NCBI GenBank assembly: GCA_028571685.1
Contig: CM053162.1
Coordinates: 67,444,351-67,508,350, forward strand
DNA length: 64,000 nt
Origin: Heterohyrax brucei
Lineage: Eukaryota > Chordata > Mammalia > Hyracoidea > Procaviidae
Direction of reading: 5' to 3'
The position numbers were made by a program, and so were the translations under genes. Below, piece by piece: positions 9,814 to 21,061 of this stretch. How positions within the stretch are numbered: position 1 is the first letter of the stretch; every line of letters starts with the position of its first letter. The notes under the pieces are model-generated. The model was given only the letters and a program-made list of their open reading frames with translations. It had not been told where the DNA came from and did not search any database.

Positions 9814-10535
9814 AAAATATAGAACGCTTGGTTAATTTGCATGTCATCCCCTGCAGTCTGGTGGGAAACTACTTTTGTACATTTATTTAAATATCAATGA
9901 TACCGTGAACTGATTAGAGATTCTGGAATGGCTTCTCCTCCAAATAATAATAATTAGTTTACTTGAAGTCTAATAGAATTACACTTGAAAATAGTTGAAG
10001 ACACCTTATGTGATTAATGACATTTGATCTTGGTTGCAATAAAAATAGCTCAAAGACTTTGCCTTAGGAATTACATGTAACCACGAGTATTAAATTTGTG
10101 TTTGGCAATAATGAGGTCAGATAAATATGCAATTATAGTTGTTGACTTACATGTAGATCTATAAACAGATACAAAATTAGAATAGGAATCTACATCTACT
10201 TATTCAGTTATTTTCTAGTGGAATAAAGATCTTTTTTCTAGGAAACATACAGTTTAGAAGACAGTAATGCGTTGATTACTGGGAATGGCTAAAAATAATT
10301 TGACATGAAAATTATATAGATATCATTTTTAATTATGAATATCACTTTTATAAAAGAATGAAACATATCTAATGAATAACCTATTTTGAAAAGTGATTGT
10401 GATAAGCTATGGAGGTAATTTAAAATGTTTATAACAGAGAAATTATAACAGAGAAATTGTATAAAGTACCAATTTATACATAAAAATAGTTGTAAATGAG
10501 AATTCTTAGATACGGCATTGAATGTGTATATTTGG
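9814..10535. other. no gene or recognisable repeat
   Basis: AT-rich spacer. A 14-bp unit ATAACAGAGAAATT is tandemly doubled near 10430-10457. The 89-codon minus-strand frame here is rich in N, I, F and Y, as expected of translated AT-rich DNA. Confidence 0.45.
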
Positions 10536-12095
10536 TTGTTGCTGTTAGGTGCCACCAAGTTGGTTCCGACTCAAAGTGACACTACTTACAACAGAACCAG
10601 ACACCAGCTGGACCTACTCCGTGCTCCTGCTCATCTCTGTGTTTGAGCCCACTGCTGCAGCCAGCGTGTTCTTTCATTTCATTGAGGGTCTTTGTCTTTT
10701 TCACTGACCCTGAACTTTACCAACCATGATCTAATTCTCCAGCATGATGTAATTCTCATAACACATCCAAAGTAACATGAAGTCTTACTACCCTTCATTC
10801 TAAGGAGCATTCTAGCCGCGCTTCTTCCAAGACAAATGAATTTGTTCTCCTGGAAGACCATGATATATCCAATATTCATTGCCAACACCATCATTCAAAC
10901 GCATCAGTTCTTCTTAGGTCTTCCTTATTCATTGTCCAGCTTTGTCACGCGTATAAGGTAATCAAAAATATCACGGTTTGGGTCAGGTGCCCCATAATCT
11001 TCAAAGTGAAATCTTAGTTTTTCAGTATTTTAAGGAAATCTTAACAGCAGATTTACCCAGTGTAATACGTCCTTCGATTTCTTGGATGCTACTTCCGTGA
11101 ACACTGGTTGTGGATCGAAGTAAAATGAGTCCTTGACAACTTCAGTCTTTTCGCTGTTTATCATGATACTGTTTATTGATCCAGTTATGAAGACTTTTGT
11201 GTTTTTATGTAGAGGCGTAATTCCTAAGATGAAGAGGTAAGCTTCAGTGAGAAAGGTTGTGTCACACCAATCCTAACACCACATTCTTCTTCACATAGTC
11301 CAGCGTCTTGGATTGTTTGCTCAGCCTAGAAACTGAATAAATATCATGAAAAGATGTAACCTTTACACGTATCTTTCCTGATATTAAACCATGTAGTATG
11401 TACTTGTTCTGTTCAAACATTTGCCCCTTTGACTATGTACAAGTTCCTGATGAGCACAGTTAAATATTCTGGAATTCTCATTCTTCATAATCTTATCCAT
11501 AACTTGTTATGATCCACACAGTGGAATAACGCTGCACAGTTAATAAAACACAGCTAAACATATTTCTGGTGTTCTTTACTTTGAGCCAACATCTGACTGC
11601 AGCAGTGATATCCCTCATTCCACATCCTCTTCTGAATCCAACTTCAGTTTCTAGAATTTCCTGTCGATGTACTCCTGCAACTGTTTTTGAAGGATCTGCA
11701 GCAAAAATTTACTTGTGTGTGACATTAAAGATATTGTTTGGTATTTTTCACATTCAGTTGGATCGTGTTTATTTGGAATGGGCACAAAAGCGAATCTGTT
11801 CCAAAGAGCTGACCAGATTAACTGTCTTCCAAATGTCTTGGTGCGGATGTGAGCACCTCCAGGGCTCTCTCTCTCTGTTTGTTGAAACATCTCAGTATTT
11901 TCTCAATTTTCAGAACCTTGTTTTGTACAAACACCTTCAGTGTAGCTGAGAATTCTTTCCTCATTTTCAGAAGTCCTTTGTCACATGTTACCCCTTGAAA
12001 TAGTCAAATGTTGACCAGTTATTTTTGGTACAGTGGCTCTGTGTATTCATTCCATCTTCTTTTGATGATTTCTGCATTGTTCAATGTGTCCTAGG
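10536..12095 (-). mobile_element. RTE LINE, 3' half (1.5 kb)
   Basis: The longest antisense RTE here. It runs on the plus strand from TTGTTGCTGTTAGGTGCC through CATTGTCCAGCTTTGTCACG, TTTATCATGATACTGTTTAT and ACACAGTGGAATAACGCTGC to TTCCATCTTCTTTTGATGAT, covering most of the reverse-transcriptase domain and the C-terminus. Around 11210-11280 about 100 bp of the family sequence is missing, which removes the region that would encode the YADD catalytic box, and stops interrupt the frame. The copy is therefore inactive. The plus-strand 126-codon frame at 11569-11949 is only its antisense shadow. Confidence 0.9.
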
Positions 12096-12560
12096 TTGTA
12101 TAACTTTTACATCTTAAAAGATAATGGTTTGTGTAGTCATAACATTAAATATGATTATAAAACAACAAGGCTAAACAATTCCAAAATATTAACCCTTCAA
12201 AGTAAACAAATTTAATGGGTGGGGGTGAAGTGAATAGAGAGGCAATGATTGTAACAATCTTACATTTAATACAAATAAGCTAAGTATCTATAAAATATTT
12301 GTTAATAAATTTTCAAATTAGTTTAGGGTAAACTGATTTACAAAATGTAAACTTTATTAAAACCAGTTATAGATAATATAAATTCCAAATTGTTTTCTGT
12401 AGGTACACAATTTTGCATTACCAATAGCGACATACAATTATCATTTCACAACAGTCTTGCCAAACTTTTTCTTTTCTTTTTTTTAGTTATAACCTTTTAC
12501 TGATTGTGAAACAGTATCTCTGTAATTTTCATTTCCATTACCTTAGTGAATACTGATGCT
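12096..12560. other. no gene or recognisable repeat
   Basis: AT-rich spacer of about 460 bp between the RTE and the old L1. Nothing supportable is seen. Confidence 0.4.
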
Positions 12561-12925
12561 GACTTCTTTTTTTCTTAACTCTTATTGGCTACTTTAAAGA
12601 AGTGAAATTCATTGCTCACTACCCATTTTTAATTGTTTTTATTTCCTCTGTTTATTGCTAACATATAAATTCTTTACATATTCTGAATGCATGTTCTTTA
12701 TATGCAAATTTTCTCAGCATATTTTTTCTTTCTCAGCATCTTTGAACTACATTTTTAAATACTTTATATCTAATTTTTTTTTATTTTTTGGCTTATGTTT
12801 TTTTGTGTCATAGCTAATAAACTAATTCCTAACTCAAATGACAAAGGTTTACTCTTGTGTTTTCTTCTGATAATTTTGTTGTTTTAGCTCATATATTTAG
12901 ATCCATGTTCCCTTTTACTTAGCAG
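12561..12925 (-). mobile_element. old L1 ORF2 fragment, antisense (part 1)
   Basis: TTTTTTGTGTCATAGCTAAT, AAACTAATTCCTAACTC, and AGGTTTACTCTTGTGTTTTC followed by TTAGCTCATATATTTAG follow the antisense ORF2 text of ancient mammalian L1s. The matching next segment of L1 appears only after 13.76 kb, so this copy is split by later insertions. Confidence 0.6.
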
Positions 12926-12929
12926 AAGT

Positions 12930-13750
12930 CTGATGGCTAAGGCTGTGTGTCAGCTTGCCTGTTCCATGACTCCTAGTGGTTTGGCAGTTATGACATAGTT
13001 TGGCAGCTATTAATCATTTCCATAATGGTATCTGAGATAACATAATTCCTTCTGTTTTAAGATCTATATGAATATCCAATCAGTTGTAAGAGAGTTTTAT
13101 TGGGAGTGAAAGTCCACATATGTGGACTTTCTGGCAAAGTCTGTGGACTTCTGCTTATTCAAGTTCCTTCACCTGACTCATGTTCATCTGACTGCCAGTT
13201 CTTAGGACTTGGCAGCTCACCTGCTAGTCTTGGGTTCTTCAGTCCTTGAAGCTATGTGAGTAAGGAGAAGTCTAAAGTCTGACCCAAGAACTTGGAGCTT
13301 TCCAGTCTCCACAACTGCAAGAGCTATCTCTTTGATGTAAATCTACCTCTGTATCTACCGCTATCTGTCTCTGTCTCTCTATATCATCGATATCTGTACA
13401 CACGTCACCAGTTTTGCTTGTGTAGAAAACTAGTTGTTGTTGTTAGGTGCTGTTGAGTGGGTTCCAACCCACAGCAACCTCATACACAACAGATGGAAAC
13501 ACTGCCCAGTCCCGCACCATGCCCACAGGTATTTTGATGCTTAAACCCACTGCTGCAGCCTCTGTGTCCACCATCTCCTTGCGGACTCTCCTCTTTCTCA
13601 CTGACCCTGTTCTTTAACAAGAGTGATGTCCTTCTCTAGGGACTGATGCCACCTGGCAACATGTTCAAACTGTGTGTGCGTATGCACTCTAATTCCTAAC
13701 CCAAGCTAGTGAAGATTTACTCTCGGTGCCTAGAGAACCTAGCTAAAGAC
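12930..13750 (+). mobile_element. old interspersed repeat of uncertain family, inserted in the L1
   Basis: The distal half has a layout known from an old mammalian interspersed repeat: a block with CTGCTAGTCTTGGGTTCTTC, GTCTCCACAACTGCAAGAGC and TTTGATGTAAATCTACCTC, then TATC/TCTC-rich sequence, and an end near TGCCTAGAGAACCTAGCTAA. I cannot name the family with confidence (LTR or DNA element). It lies between two consecutive parts of an L1 and itself contains an RTE tail at 13.43-13.69 kb, which fixes the relative order of three insertions. A 12-bp hairpin-like pair, AGTCCACATATGTGGACT, is seen at about 13110. Confidence 0.4.
13433..13690 (-). mobile_element. RTE LINE 3' tail nested in an older repeat
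   Basis: TTGTTGTTGTTAGGTGCTG opens the copy, followed by ACACTGCCCAGTCCCGCACC, CCCACTGCTGCAGCCTCTGT and GTGATGTCCTTCTCTAGGGA. About 250 bp are present with 5' truncation. It interrupts the unnamed repeat, being flanked by CTTGTGTAGAAAAC on one side and the GCCTAGAGAACC terminus on the other. Confidence 0.88.
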
Positions 13751-13754
13751 GAAG

Positions 13755-14060
13755 CCCATTGCCATTGCTTTACAAATGTGTATCCAGTTTTTCCATCATC
13801 ATTTTTCGAAGAGACTACTCCTTCTCCATAGATTTGTCTAGGCATCCTTGTTGAAAATCAGTTGAGCATAAATGTTAGAGTTTATTGCTCCACTCTCATT
13901 ACTGTTCTGTTGATCTATATTTCTGTCCTTATGCTATTCCTTCACTGTCTTTCTTGATCACTATATGTGTACAGTGGACTATGCTATTCTGACATGGAAA
14001 TTACAACTTTGCCTTACCTTACAGCTTTCATAGACCTTCAAGGTCAACCAGAGGGGATAA
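13755..14060 (-). mobile_element. old L1 ORF2 fragment, antisense (part 2)
   Basis: TGTGTATCCAGTTTTTCCAT, GTTGAAAATCAGTTGAGCAT, TAAATGTTAGAGTTTATTGC and TTGATCTATATTTCTGTCC are the antisense L1 ORF2 words that follow the part ending near 12.92 kb. The L1 is ancient and without frame. Confidence 0.65.
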
Positions 14061-14805
14061 AGTAGGATCTTTTTAGGTGTTTTCATCAGACAGTACACAC
14101 TCCTTGCCATGTATGCATCCATCTGCATATGTGTGACCTTCTATATTCCCCAAAAGGTGTTGAATACTTTCAAAGGCTCCTGTGGACTTCTCATTCTCCA
14201 GTTACTTCTTATATTTATTTTTTGGTCAGCCTCTTCTTGGCTACAAATTGTATGTATCACCACCTTAGGCAGGTGCATTCCTAAACAATTCTTGGGTATT
14301 TTTTTAAATACCTTTAGGGATAAGATTGTTTTTATAGAGTTAGCTCTAAACCAGGTCAAATATAGAGTTCTGAGAATACAGTTTTGCTGACAGCTCATAG
14401 ATAGGTCAAGTAGGCACAATTGTCTAATGATGAGTCTTTACAGGGGATCTAAAACCATTCTTCCCACTCTTTTGACTGCTAGACTATTGGCTTTTATCAT
14501 TTCCATAATTATCAACCTATTGACTTTCAAGGACACTGTAAACTGGGGAGAGAGATACAGAGACAGAGCAAATTAAAACACCACAAACAGTACATTTTTC
14601 TTTTCATTTATTTATTAGCCAAAATGCAGCCAGTTTTCCAGAGAAAACATTTCTGACATTGCTTTTTATGAAGTAGTGAATATTCAGAGTACCTTACACC
14701 TTTGATTTAGAGGTACTCACCTTCTAAGTTACTTTTGACATGTTATTTGAACACTTTCTAGGCAAAGCCATGAAAAGTTAAGTGGTTATATAATTCACAC
14801 AAACC
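14061..14805. other. no certain repeat; possibly decayed L1
   Basis: The stretch follows the old L1 and may be its continuation, but I cannot align it by eye. Overlapping sense and antisense frames of 92-93 codons at 14109-14419 are most simply a shadow pair. Confidence 0.3.
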
Positions 14806-14972
14806 AAGCCAATATCGAGCTTGTTGCCGATAAGCCAATTCCTACTCATTAGGGACCCACAGGACAGAGTAGAACTGCACCACAAGATTTCCAAGGAGCA
14901 CCCCTTGGATTTGAACTGTCAACCTTTCGGTTGTTGGATGAGTTCTTGAGCACTGTACCACCAGGGCTCCAT
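14806..14972 (-). mobile_element. AfroSINE
   Basis: GCCAATTCCTACTCATTAGG, CCAAGGAGCACCCCTTGG, AACTGTCAACCTTTCGG and ACCACCAGGGCTCC give the antisense SINE. It is adjacent to a second copy in the same orientation. Confidence 0.88.
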
Positions 14973-14983
14973 AATTGAAATAA

Positions 14984-15150
14984 CACACAACACAACACCC
15001 ACTGCTGTTGAGTTGATTCTGACTCATAGAGACCCTATAGGATAGAGTAGAACTGCTCCATAGAGTTTCCAAGGAGTGCCTGGTGGATTTGAACTGCCAA
15101 CCTTTTGGTTAGCAGGTGTAGCGCTTAACCACTATGCAACCAGTTTGCTT
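14984..15150 (-). mobile_element. AfroSINE
   Basis: CCCACTGCTGTTGAGTTGAT, CCCTATAGGATAGAGTAGAA, CAAGGAGTGCCTGGTGGATT, CCAACCTTTTGGTTAGCAGG and AACCACTATGCAACCAG. It is better preserved than its neighbour 12 bp away, so it probably arrived later, next to or in the tail of the first. Confidence 0.92.
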
Positions 15151-16112
15151 TTTTTTTTTTTAATGTACATAGTTGAAATAGCATTACTTAATTCAGGGAG
15201 AGAGGAGAAATTTCAAGCTAGAGTATAAAAGTTTACTCATAGGTATGTCATGGTATTCTAAATCTGAGGTGGTTGACACAACATGATTGCAAAGAATTGA
15301 CTTAGATCTGAATCAAAACTCCGTTTTGTGAATTACATTTCAGTTTGACCTAAGTCTTGTTTTCTGCCTTCCTAAGAATAGAGCCTGTGATTTAGAGCCT
15401 CGTATGACTTGTAATTTCTTGTAAAACTTAAACCACACTCAGCAAAAACTAGAGAGGGCAAGAACGTGGTTTATGAAGAAATGTTTGTCAGGAAATGTTT
15501 ATCACAATGCTCTCGGGAGAATGTTTGCACAGCATGCCTTGGAAAGAATCTATGTGTAGATACTTTAGAAAATTCTTCGCTAGGTAAACTCCAGGAAGAC
15601 CGTGTAAGAAACTAGATTAGTTAGCCTTACAAAATTTTAACTGGCTGCTGTTTTGTAACTATACAGTCATCCCAAGCCCCGATTCTTGTTATGATGTGCT
15701 CCCCTTCCCCACTTTTCTGTGTCAAAGCCTCTCCTCTCCCTCAGGATGCTGGTACACTTGGTGATCTCACATTGTGTCATCTCACTCAGCTCCAGTTGTC
15801 CCAGCCCACCAATAACATTATTTAGTTTCACTTTTAGCAGAATATAAGTTCTGCTCACTGTGACAACATATATTTTAAAGTTGTTTTAAGAATTACCTTC
15901 TTAGAACTCGAGAAGCTTTAATCTAAATATGAACATATGGAAGTATAATTTTACAAGTTCAATATAGCATGAAAAATCAATAGTTATTAAATTGTACTTT
16001 CTTCCCCAAGTGTAAGATAATAATTACAAAATTAAAAAAAAAGACTTTCATTTTCAATTAAGAAAAAAGGACTGAGTTTTGTAGAAATGAAGATATCACT
16101 CCTCTCACACAC
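15151..16112. other. no gene or recognisable repeat
   Basis: Close to 1 kb of unique-looking DNA. A 63-codon minus-strand frame at 15667-15858 has no family resemblance. Confidence 0.4.
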
Positions 16113-16127
16113 TGTTATTGATCTGAC

Positions 16128-16175
16128 TGTGCCTATATCGCTGAGTCGGATCCCACTCGACGGCACTTCGCTTGG
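16128..16175 (+). mobile_element. short AfroSINE or RTE 3' end fragment
   Basis: CGCTGAGTCGGATCCCACTC followed by GACGGCACTTCGC matches the shared terminal words of the AfroSINE and RTE (CGCTATGAGTCGGAATCGAC). The fragment keeps several CpGs, which is unusual for old repeats, and is under 50 bp. Confidence 0.4.
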
Positions 16176-16179
16176 CATG

Positions 16180-16869
16180 CCTATGTAAATGGGAAAAAGC
16201 TTCCTTTGTTTTATAGGATGTATTTTAGGATGTGAAAATTCAAATTTTAATATTTACTCAATTGCTTTTAAATAGTAATAAAAATATAAACATTTATTTT
16301 TATTCTATTTGTATTACGGAATTTGTTTTATAGCTAACTTTATCCTTTGATTTCAAGTTTATTCTCTTTCTCTGTCTTTTCTTCCGCTATGAATATATTG
16401 TTTGCCAATTTCCTTTATCACATGGCATGTAAATAATATCTATGAAAAGAGTAGAAGTGTTTTTAGTCATTCATTGTTGGAATATTTTCCTACAAGTGTT
16501 ACTTGGTAAGTTCCAGAAATTCTAGATTTTGAAGACAGAAAAGGAAATTAAAATGAAATTCAAGTACTAATGGAAAAACATTTAACCAGGAGCTTAGGTG
16601 CCAGAGAAACATGCATTTTTTATTATCGTAATAGAGCCAAAATCGAAAATCAATCTCATTTAAACCTAAAGGTTAAATTTCTTCCACTGAGTAGGATAAG
16701 GTCTCAAGAGTTAATTTGGGGTGTATCACCAGAAAATAAAACAAATGAGACCATACTGGCATTCCTGTCGTTTTGCAGTTTTAAAACAGAGAAAAATAAA
16801 GGAGAAAAAAATCTATCTGTGTCAACATATGCTTTTATTTTCCTTTTTGGCTCTCAGGTTTACCTGTCT
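16180..16869. other. no gene or recognisable repeat
   Basis: AT-rich DNA. A 105-codon plus-strand frame (16570-16887) has no homology I can name and runs into the old L1 remnant, so I give it no coding status. Confidence 0.4.
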
Positions 16870-17150
16870 TGTTTTCTTCATCTTTGACTCATGACTTTTC
16901 TACAAAGATTAATACGTATACATACATATATATACGCACATTTATTTTGTTTATTTTTGCTTTTAGAGGAATACAGTGTTTGAAATCTCTGAGTTATTTG
17001 TGCCATACCTTACATACCATTCTGCAACCTGATTTATCATTCAGTAATATGTTTTTAGAGTCAGCCGCATTGATACAGTAGCTTTAGTTTACTAATTCTG
17101 AGTTCTGTAGGATGTTCCATTGCATAAACAAAAGAGTTATTTATTTATTA
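16870..17150 (-). mobile_element. old L1 3' UTR, antisense
   Basis: CATACCATTCTGCAACCTGA, TTTATCATTCAGTAATATG and GTAGGATGTTCCATTGCAT follow the antisense 3' UTR of ancient L1s (CCATTCTGCAATTTGCTTTT, then TAGTATTCCATTGTATGG). It is strongly decayed. An AfroSINE begins at its right edge. Confidence 0.5.
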
Positions 17151-17151
17151 C

Positions 17152-17252
17152 TGGAAACCCTGGTGGCATAGTGATTGACAGTTTGGCTGCTAACCAAGAA
17201 GTTAGCAGTTCAAATCCACCAGACATTCCTTGGAAACCCTATGAGGTTTGTA
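17152..17252 (+). mobile_element. AfroSINE, 3'-truncated
   Basis: The head GGAAACCCTGGTGGCATAGT is clear, followed by GGCTGCTAACCAAGAAGTTA, the B box GCAGTTCAAATCCACCAGAC and TTCCTTGGAAACCCTATGAG. The copy then stops, with no TCCTATAGGG block or tail. Loss of the 3' half after insertion is more likely than 3'-truncated retroposition. Confidence 0.88.
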
Positions 17253-17942
17253 ATAATAATTTACTGATTATTATAGGGTCAGTTTGTTTTGTTCAGGCAT
17301 TGTAAAACGTGTTGAAATCAACATCCTTCTATATATTTCCTTTGATATTGATGTGTTTACAAGAATTTAGAGAGACACCGAGACTTGATATCTTATCATG
17401 GTCAGCTTAGAGCACTTTTGTCTTTCTAAAACAGCCTTTCTCCTGGGCCACACAGTCACTACTTTGAAGCTAGGTTAAAGCTGCTTCAGTTTATTGGGGA
17501 CAATGGAGTTGATTTGTTTTGGTGGCCCCAGCAAGTGGTACTAAAATGAATTCATTTTGCCTCGAAAAGATTGTAATAATTTGAGAAATAACAGATTTCA
17601 TGATTAATTTTATCTGTATGCTTCAAAAAGAATGCATTTGCTCAGCTTTCCTCTTCTGAGTCCACTATAAAATATCTCCGTAGGGAATCTTAATCCTATT
17701 GCAGCAGTCTTTGCAACTGGATCTTATCAAAGTCCAACACAAAATCTGAGATTCTGTGTTAGTCCTAAGTTCCCTGTTATGGAACAGAAACATTACATCC
17801 AGATTGAGTGGTCCTTGCTCGTAATTTTAGAGTATATGGTCAGCAATGCACTCAAGACAATAAAAGATCACTGTTTCTCCATATGGATCTCTTGGAAGCT
17901 GGCACAGATCTAGCTAAGCAGAATGAGTGGATTGTGATGTTT
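17253..17942. other. no gene or recognisable repeat
   Basis: About 690 bp without supportable features. Confidence 0.4.
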
Positions 17943-18103
17943 ATGGAAACCCTGGTGGTCCAGTGTTTAAGCACAACATCTGCTAGCCAGAAAGTCAGCA
18001 GTCTGAATCCTCCAGGTGCTCCTTGGGATTTCAGTGGGGCAGTGCTACCCTGTGCTATAGGGTCTCTATGAGTTGGAATTGACTAGATGGCACTGGGTTT
18101 TTT
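17943..18103 (+). mobile_element. AfroSINE
   Basis: GGAAACCCTGGTGGTCCAGT, GCTAGCCAGAAAGTCAGCAG, CTGTGCTATAGGGTCTCTAT, GAGTTGGAATTGACTAGATG and GCACTGGGTTTTTTAATC. Full length with moderate divergence. Confidence 0.92.
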
Positions 18104-18863
18104 AATCCTTATTGTTTTCATTTAACCATAATTCTTGCTTCATTTTAATGTAGAATTGAATCATTTTCTCTTTCCTATCTCAAAGATTTTACAGTGAACT
18201 TAGTTGTATGCTTTGTTTTTATATTACCTTCAAGAACGCTGGGGGCATTCTACCTCTCCAGTGTGACACAAATTATAAAGTCTGTGAAGTTGTAACAGAT
18301 TGTTCTTTTTAAACAGTGGAGATATTATGATGTCTCTGTACCAATTAAACAATCTTATCATGTGGAAGAGAACAGTCTGAATATAGCTACCACTTTTGTC
18401 TGTGATCCATGAATGAATCTTGTGGATAGGATCCGCTGTGTTGACCTGGATTTTTGGAAAGAATGTGAACGCGGACTCACTCCTCCCCTGGTACTTCTTG
18501 ACTTAAAACACATCCCATAGCTGAAAGCGGTCTGTCTTGCTGTCTTTCTGCTTCTGTCTTGAGCAAAGTTCAACATTCCCAGGAATTACTTTGTTAAACA
18601 TGAGCGCTATACAACACCTGGTCAAACCTACTGCTGTATCTACTCTTTCCAAAAAACAGACTGACAGACACACAACCTTCTGATGTTGGCAGAGTGATAA
18701 AACTCATTGGTCAAGGGAAAATGGCAGCCACTGTTAAGTCTGATCTGATTTGGTCTCTTCTCTGTGTGTAAACTGTTGTTTTTTTCAGTGCCTGTGTGCC
18801 ATGTCTTTCTCGGTGACTCCCAAACTGAAAACTGGAGTATATTACTATCCTCTATGTCATGGA
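18104..18863. other. no gene or recognisable repeat
   Basis: About 760 bp. A 72-codon minus-strand frame at 18358-18576, rich in S, R and K, is not recognised and has no splice context I trust. Confidence 0.4.
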
Positions 18864-19035
18864 AGGAAATCCTGGGGGCATGGTGGTTAAGTGCTATAGC
18901 TGATAACCCAAAGGTTGCCAGTTGGAATCAACCAGGTTCTCCTTGGAAACTCTGTGAGGAAGTTCTACTCTGTTCTATAGGGTTGTTATGAATCAGAATT
19001 TACTCAACAGCACTGGGCTTGGTTTTTGGTTTACA
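18864..19035 (+). mobile_element. AfroSINE
   Basis: AAATCCTGGGGGCATGGTGG, TTCTCCTTGGAAACTCTGTG, TACTCTGTTCTATAGGGTTG and ACTCAACAGCACTGGGCTTG with a TTGGTTTTTGGTTT tail. Full length. Confidence 0.92.
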
Positions 19036-19221
19036 TCATGGAACTTGTCCCCTAGAGCAAGTAACCATTTTCACTTGTTCAACAACCCACATTCCTGCGA
19101 TTTCCCCACATAGGTGTACAATCAGATTTCCTCTTGGATTTTCAGAACTAACTGGGTTATCAGGGAGGTCTCTGCCAATTTAGCACAAGTGACTTCTCAA
19201 GACTGCAAGTGTTTAAACATT

Positions 19222-19277
19222 TTTAATTACTTATATACATACATACATATATATATATACATGCACACACACACAGA
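19222..19277. repeat. TA/CA microsatellite
   Basis: ATACATACATACATATATAT followed by ATGCACACACACACAG. Imperfect TA and CA dinucleotide runs, about 55 bp. Confidence 0.9.
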
Positions 19278-19307
19278 TTTAAATAAATCTAAACATCTTT
19301 ATTTTGC

Positions 19308-19465
19308 TTGTGGGTGAGTGGTTAAGAGTTTGGCTGTTTGGCTGCTAATCATAAGACAGCCAGTTCAAATCCGCTAGCTGCTTCTTGGAAATCTGGGAGT
19401 TCTTCTTCATCCAGTACGGTTGCTGTAAGTTACAATCAGCTCAGTGAACACTTTTTTTTTTGTTT
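19308..19465 (+). mobile_element. AfroSINE, diverged
   Basis: GTGAGTGGTTAAGAGTTTGG, GGCTGCTAATCATAAGACAG, CCAGTTCAAATCCGCTAGCT and CTTCTTGGAAATCTGGGAG, with a run of T at the tail. The TGGCTGTT unit near 19330 is doubled. Confidence 0.82.
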
Positions 19466-20329
19466 AAACATCGTTGCCTTACTTAGAGTAGAATGAAAAC
19501 TGGTAAAACATTTTTCTTAATGATTATAAATGCTCCTGTATGTTTTGATATTTTTAGACCTTGGCTTTGGAAAAACAAAAACAAAGATCTGGCTTCCCTT
19601 CCTCCTTGTCCTTCACCTTGACCTCTCATCATTCCTCTTTTCCCTGAGGCATCAAGCTTAGACTGCCTGACTCACGATGCGAAGGTTACAAAGCCACACC
19701 AACACAAAATACATGCAGCCACATTAACAAAAATATGAACTCTCAGATTTACATTTCTGTCCTTAATAAGTTAAGATGGTCTGGAACTTATTGTCCATCA
19801 TGTATATGTATATCTATATAGATAGATAGATACACACATACATACATATATAAAATGTCTGTTTTCAGAACATGGACAACAGACTAGAACCTAGAGTGTG
19901 AATCCTGATAAAAGGGGAACACGCTCAGTGATCTGATCTTTACCATAGACTATTCTTTCCACTTGGAAGAAATTTCTAACCTGGCTTTACAGTGAGGACA
20001 ACCTGAAAAAGAAGTTGGGCAGGTTTGGTAAACTGAGGAAACACAGAAAACCTTTTTAGAGGGAAAAGTAAACTATAGTTTGAGGGGCAAGTACCTGAAA
20101 GTAAGCAGCTAGGAAGACAGAAATCTGATTTAGGGGTTTATTGATTTTTTTTTTCTTTTTTCGTTTTGGCTATTTGCTACTACATATGCTTGGCACAAAC
20201 CTTTACAAAACTAGACAAAACATCATTTAAGGAAATAGCTATTATCAGAGACCTGAAAGACAATTCATTATGAGCCACAGAAATGGCTTAGAATTGTTTG
20301 ATTTCCTTCCAGTCAGGTGAGAAGAACCA
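19466..20329. other. no gene; TA/GATA-rich patch inside
   Basis: Unique-looking DNA with a TATC/GATA/CATA patch at about 19800-19853 and a T-rich run near 20148. There is no coding evidence. Confidence 0.45.
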
Positions 20330-20487
20330 AAGAACTAAACCCAGTGCCAGAGTCAGTTCTGACTTACAGTGACCCTATAGGACAGAGTAGAACTGCCTTC
20401 TGCAGTTTCAAAGGACAACCTGGTAGATTCAAACTGCTGACCATTTAGTTAGTAGCCATAACACTTACCACTATGACATCAGGGTCA
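20330..20487 (-). mobile_element. AfroSINE
   Basis: AACCCAGTGCCAGAGTCAGT, GACCCTATAGGACAGAGTAG, AACCTGGTAGATTCAAACTG and ACTATGACATCAGGGTC. It immediately precedes a large microsatellite block on its head side. Confidence 0.9.
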
Positions 20488-20496
20488 TTTAAAAAC

Positions 20497-20727
20497 ATAG
20501 GGAATCATATATATATATATGTGTGTGTGTATGTATACATATATTTGTGTGTATGTGTATATGTGCGTGTATATATGTGTGTGTATGTGTGTATATGTGT
20601 ATATGTATATATACACACACATATGTATATACACCCATATAAGGAATCCATTAATGATATATATACATACACACACACACACACACACACACGTATACAC
20701 ACATATAAGGAATCCAATAATGATACA
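20497..20727. repeat. compound TA/TG/CA microsatellite with repeated flank unit
   Basis: (TA)n, (TG)n with TA interruptions, then TATACACACACATATGTATA and a run of CA. The unit AAGGAATCC(A/T)TAATGATA occurs after two of the blocks (about 20640-20660 and 20707-20725), and a GGGAATCATATATATA relative precedes the first (20501). The block has therefore been duplicated together with unique flank, like a small minisatellite. Open frames on both strands here (CVCVYVYIYL-type) are dinucleotide translations, not genes. Confidence 0.93.
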
Positions 20728-21061
20728 GGAAACATGGGACTGAGAAAGAATACTAAACTATATATGCTCTGAAAAACCTTTAAAACAAAAAGAAAAAAAA
20801 ATCACGCTGATCCACTAGTAATTTAACTACTTACCAGATTTTTTAAAAAAAAAAAAGAGCATTTATTTAAAGAAACACAGAAAAATCTAGCAGTTAATAT
20901 AGAAAAATCAAAACATCGGTTTCTGATAAAAAACATTTCAAAACCTACAAAGAAACAGGAAAATAAAGCCTATAGTAGGATTAAAAAAAAATCAATAAAA
21001 ATGTATAACAGAATGATCAAGGTGTTGGAATTTGAAGAAAACGATATTGCATAAAAAAAGA

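Noticed and set aside
10430-10457. CRISPR-like direct repeats (ATAACAGAGAAATT twice)
   Set aside because: Only two adjoining copies without spacers, in a mammalian context.
11569-11949. 126-codon plus-strand frame
   Set aside because: It is the antisense of the RTE reverse-transcriptase region; the minus strand carries the real, broken coding sense.
20473-20772. Four overlapping open frames of 71-99 codons on both strands
   Set aside because: They translate TA/TG/CA dinucleotide repeats in several frames at once.
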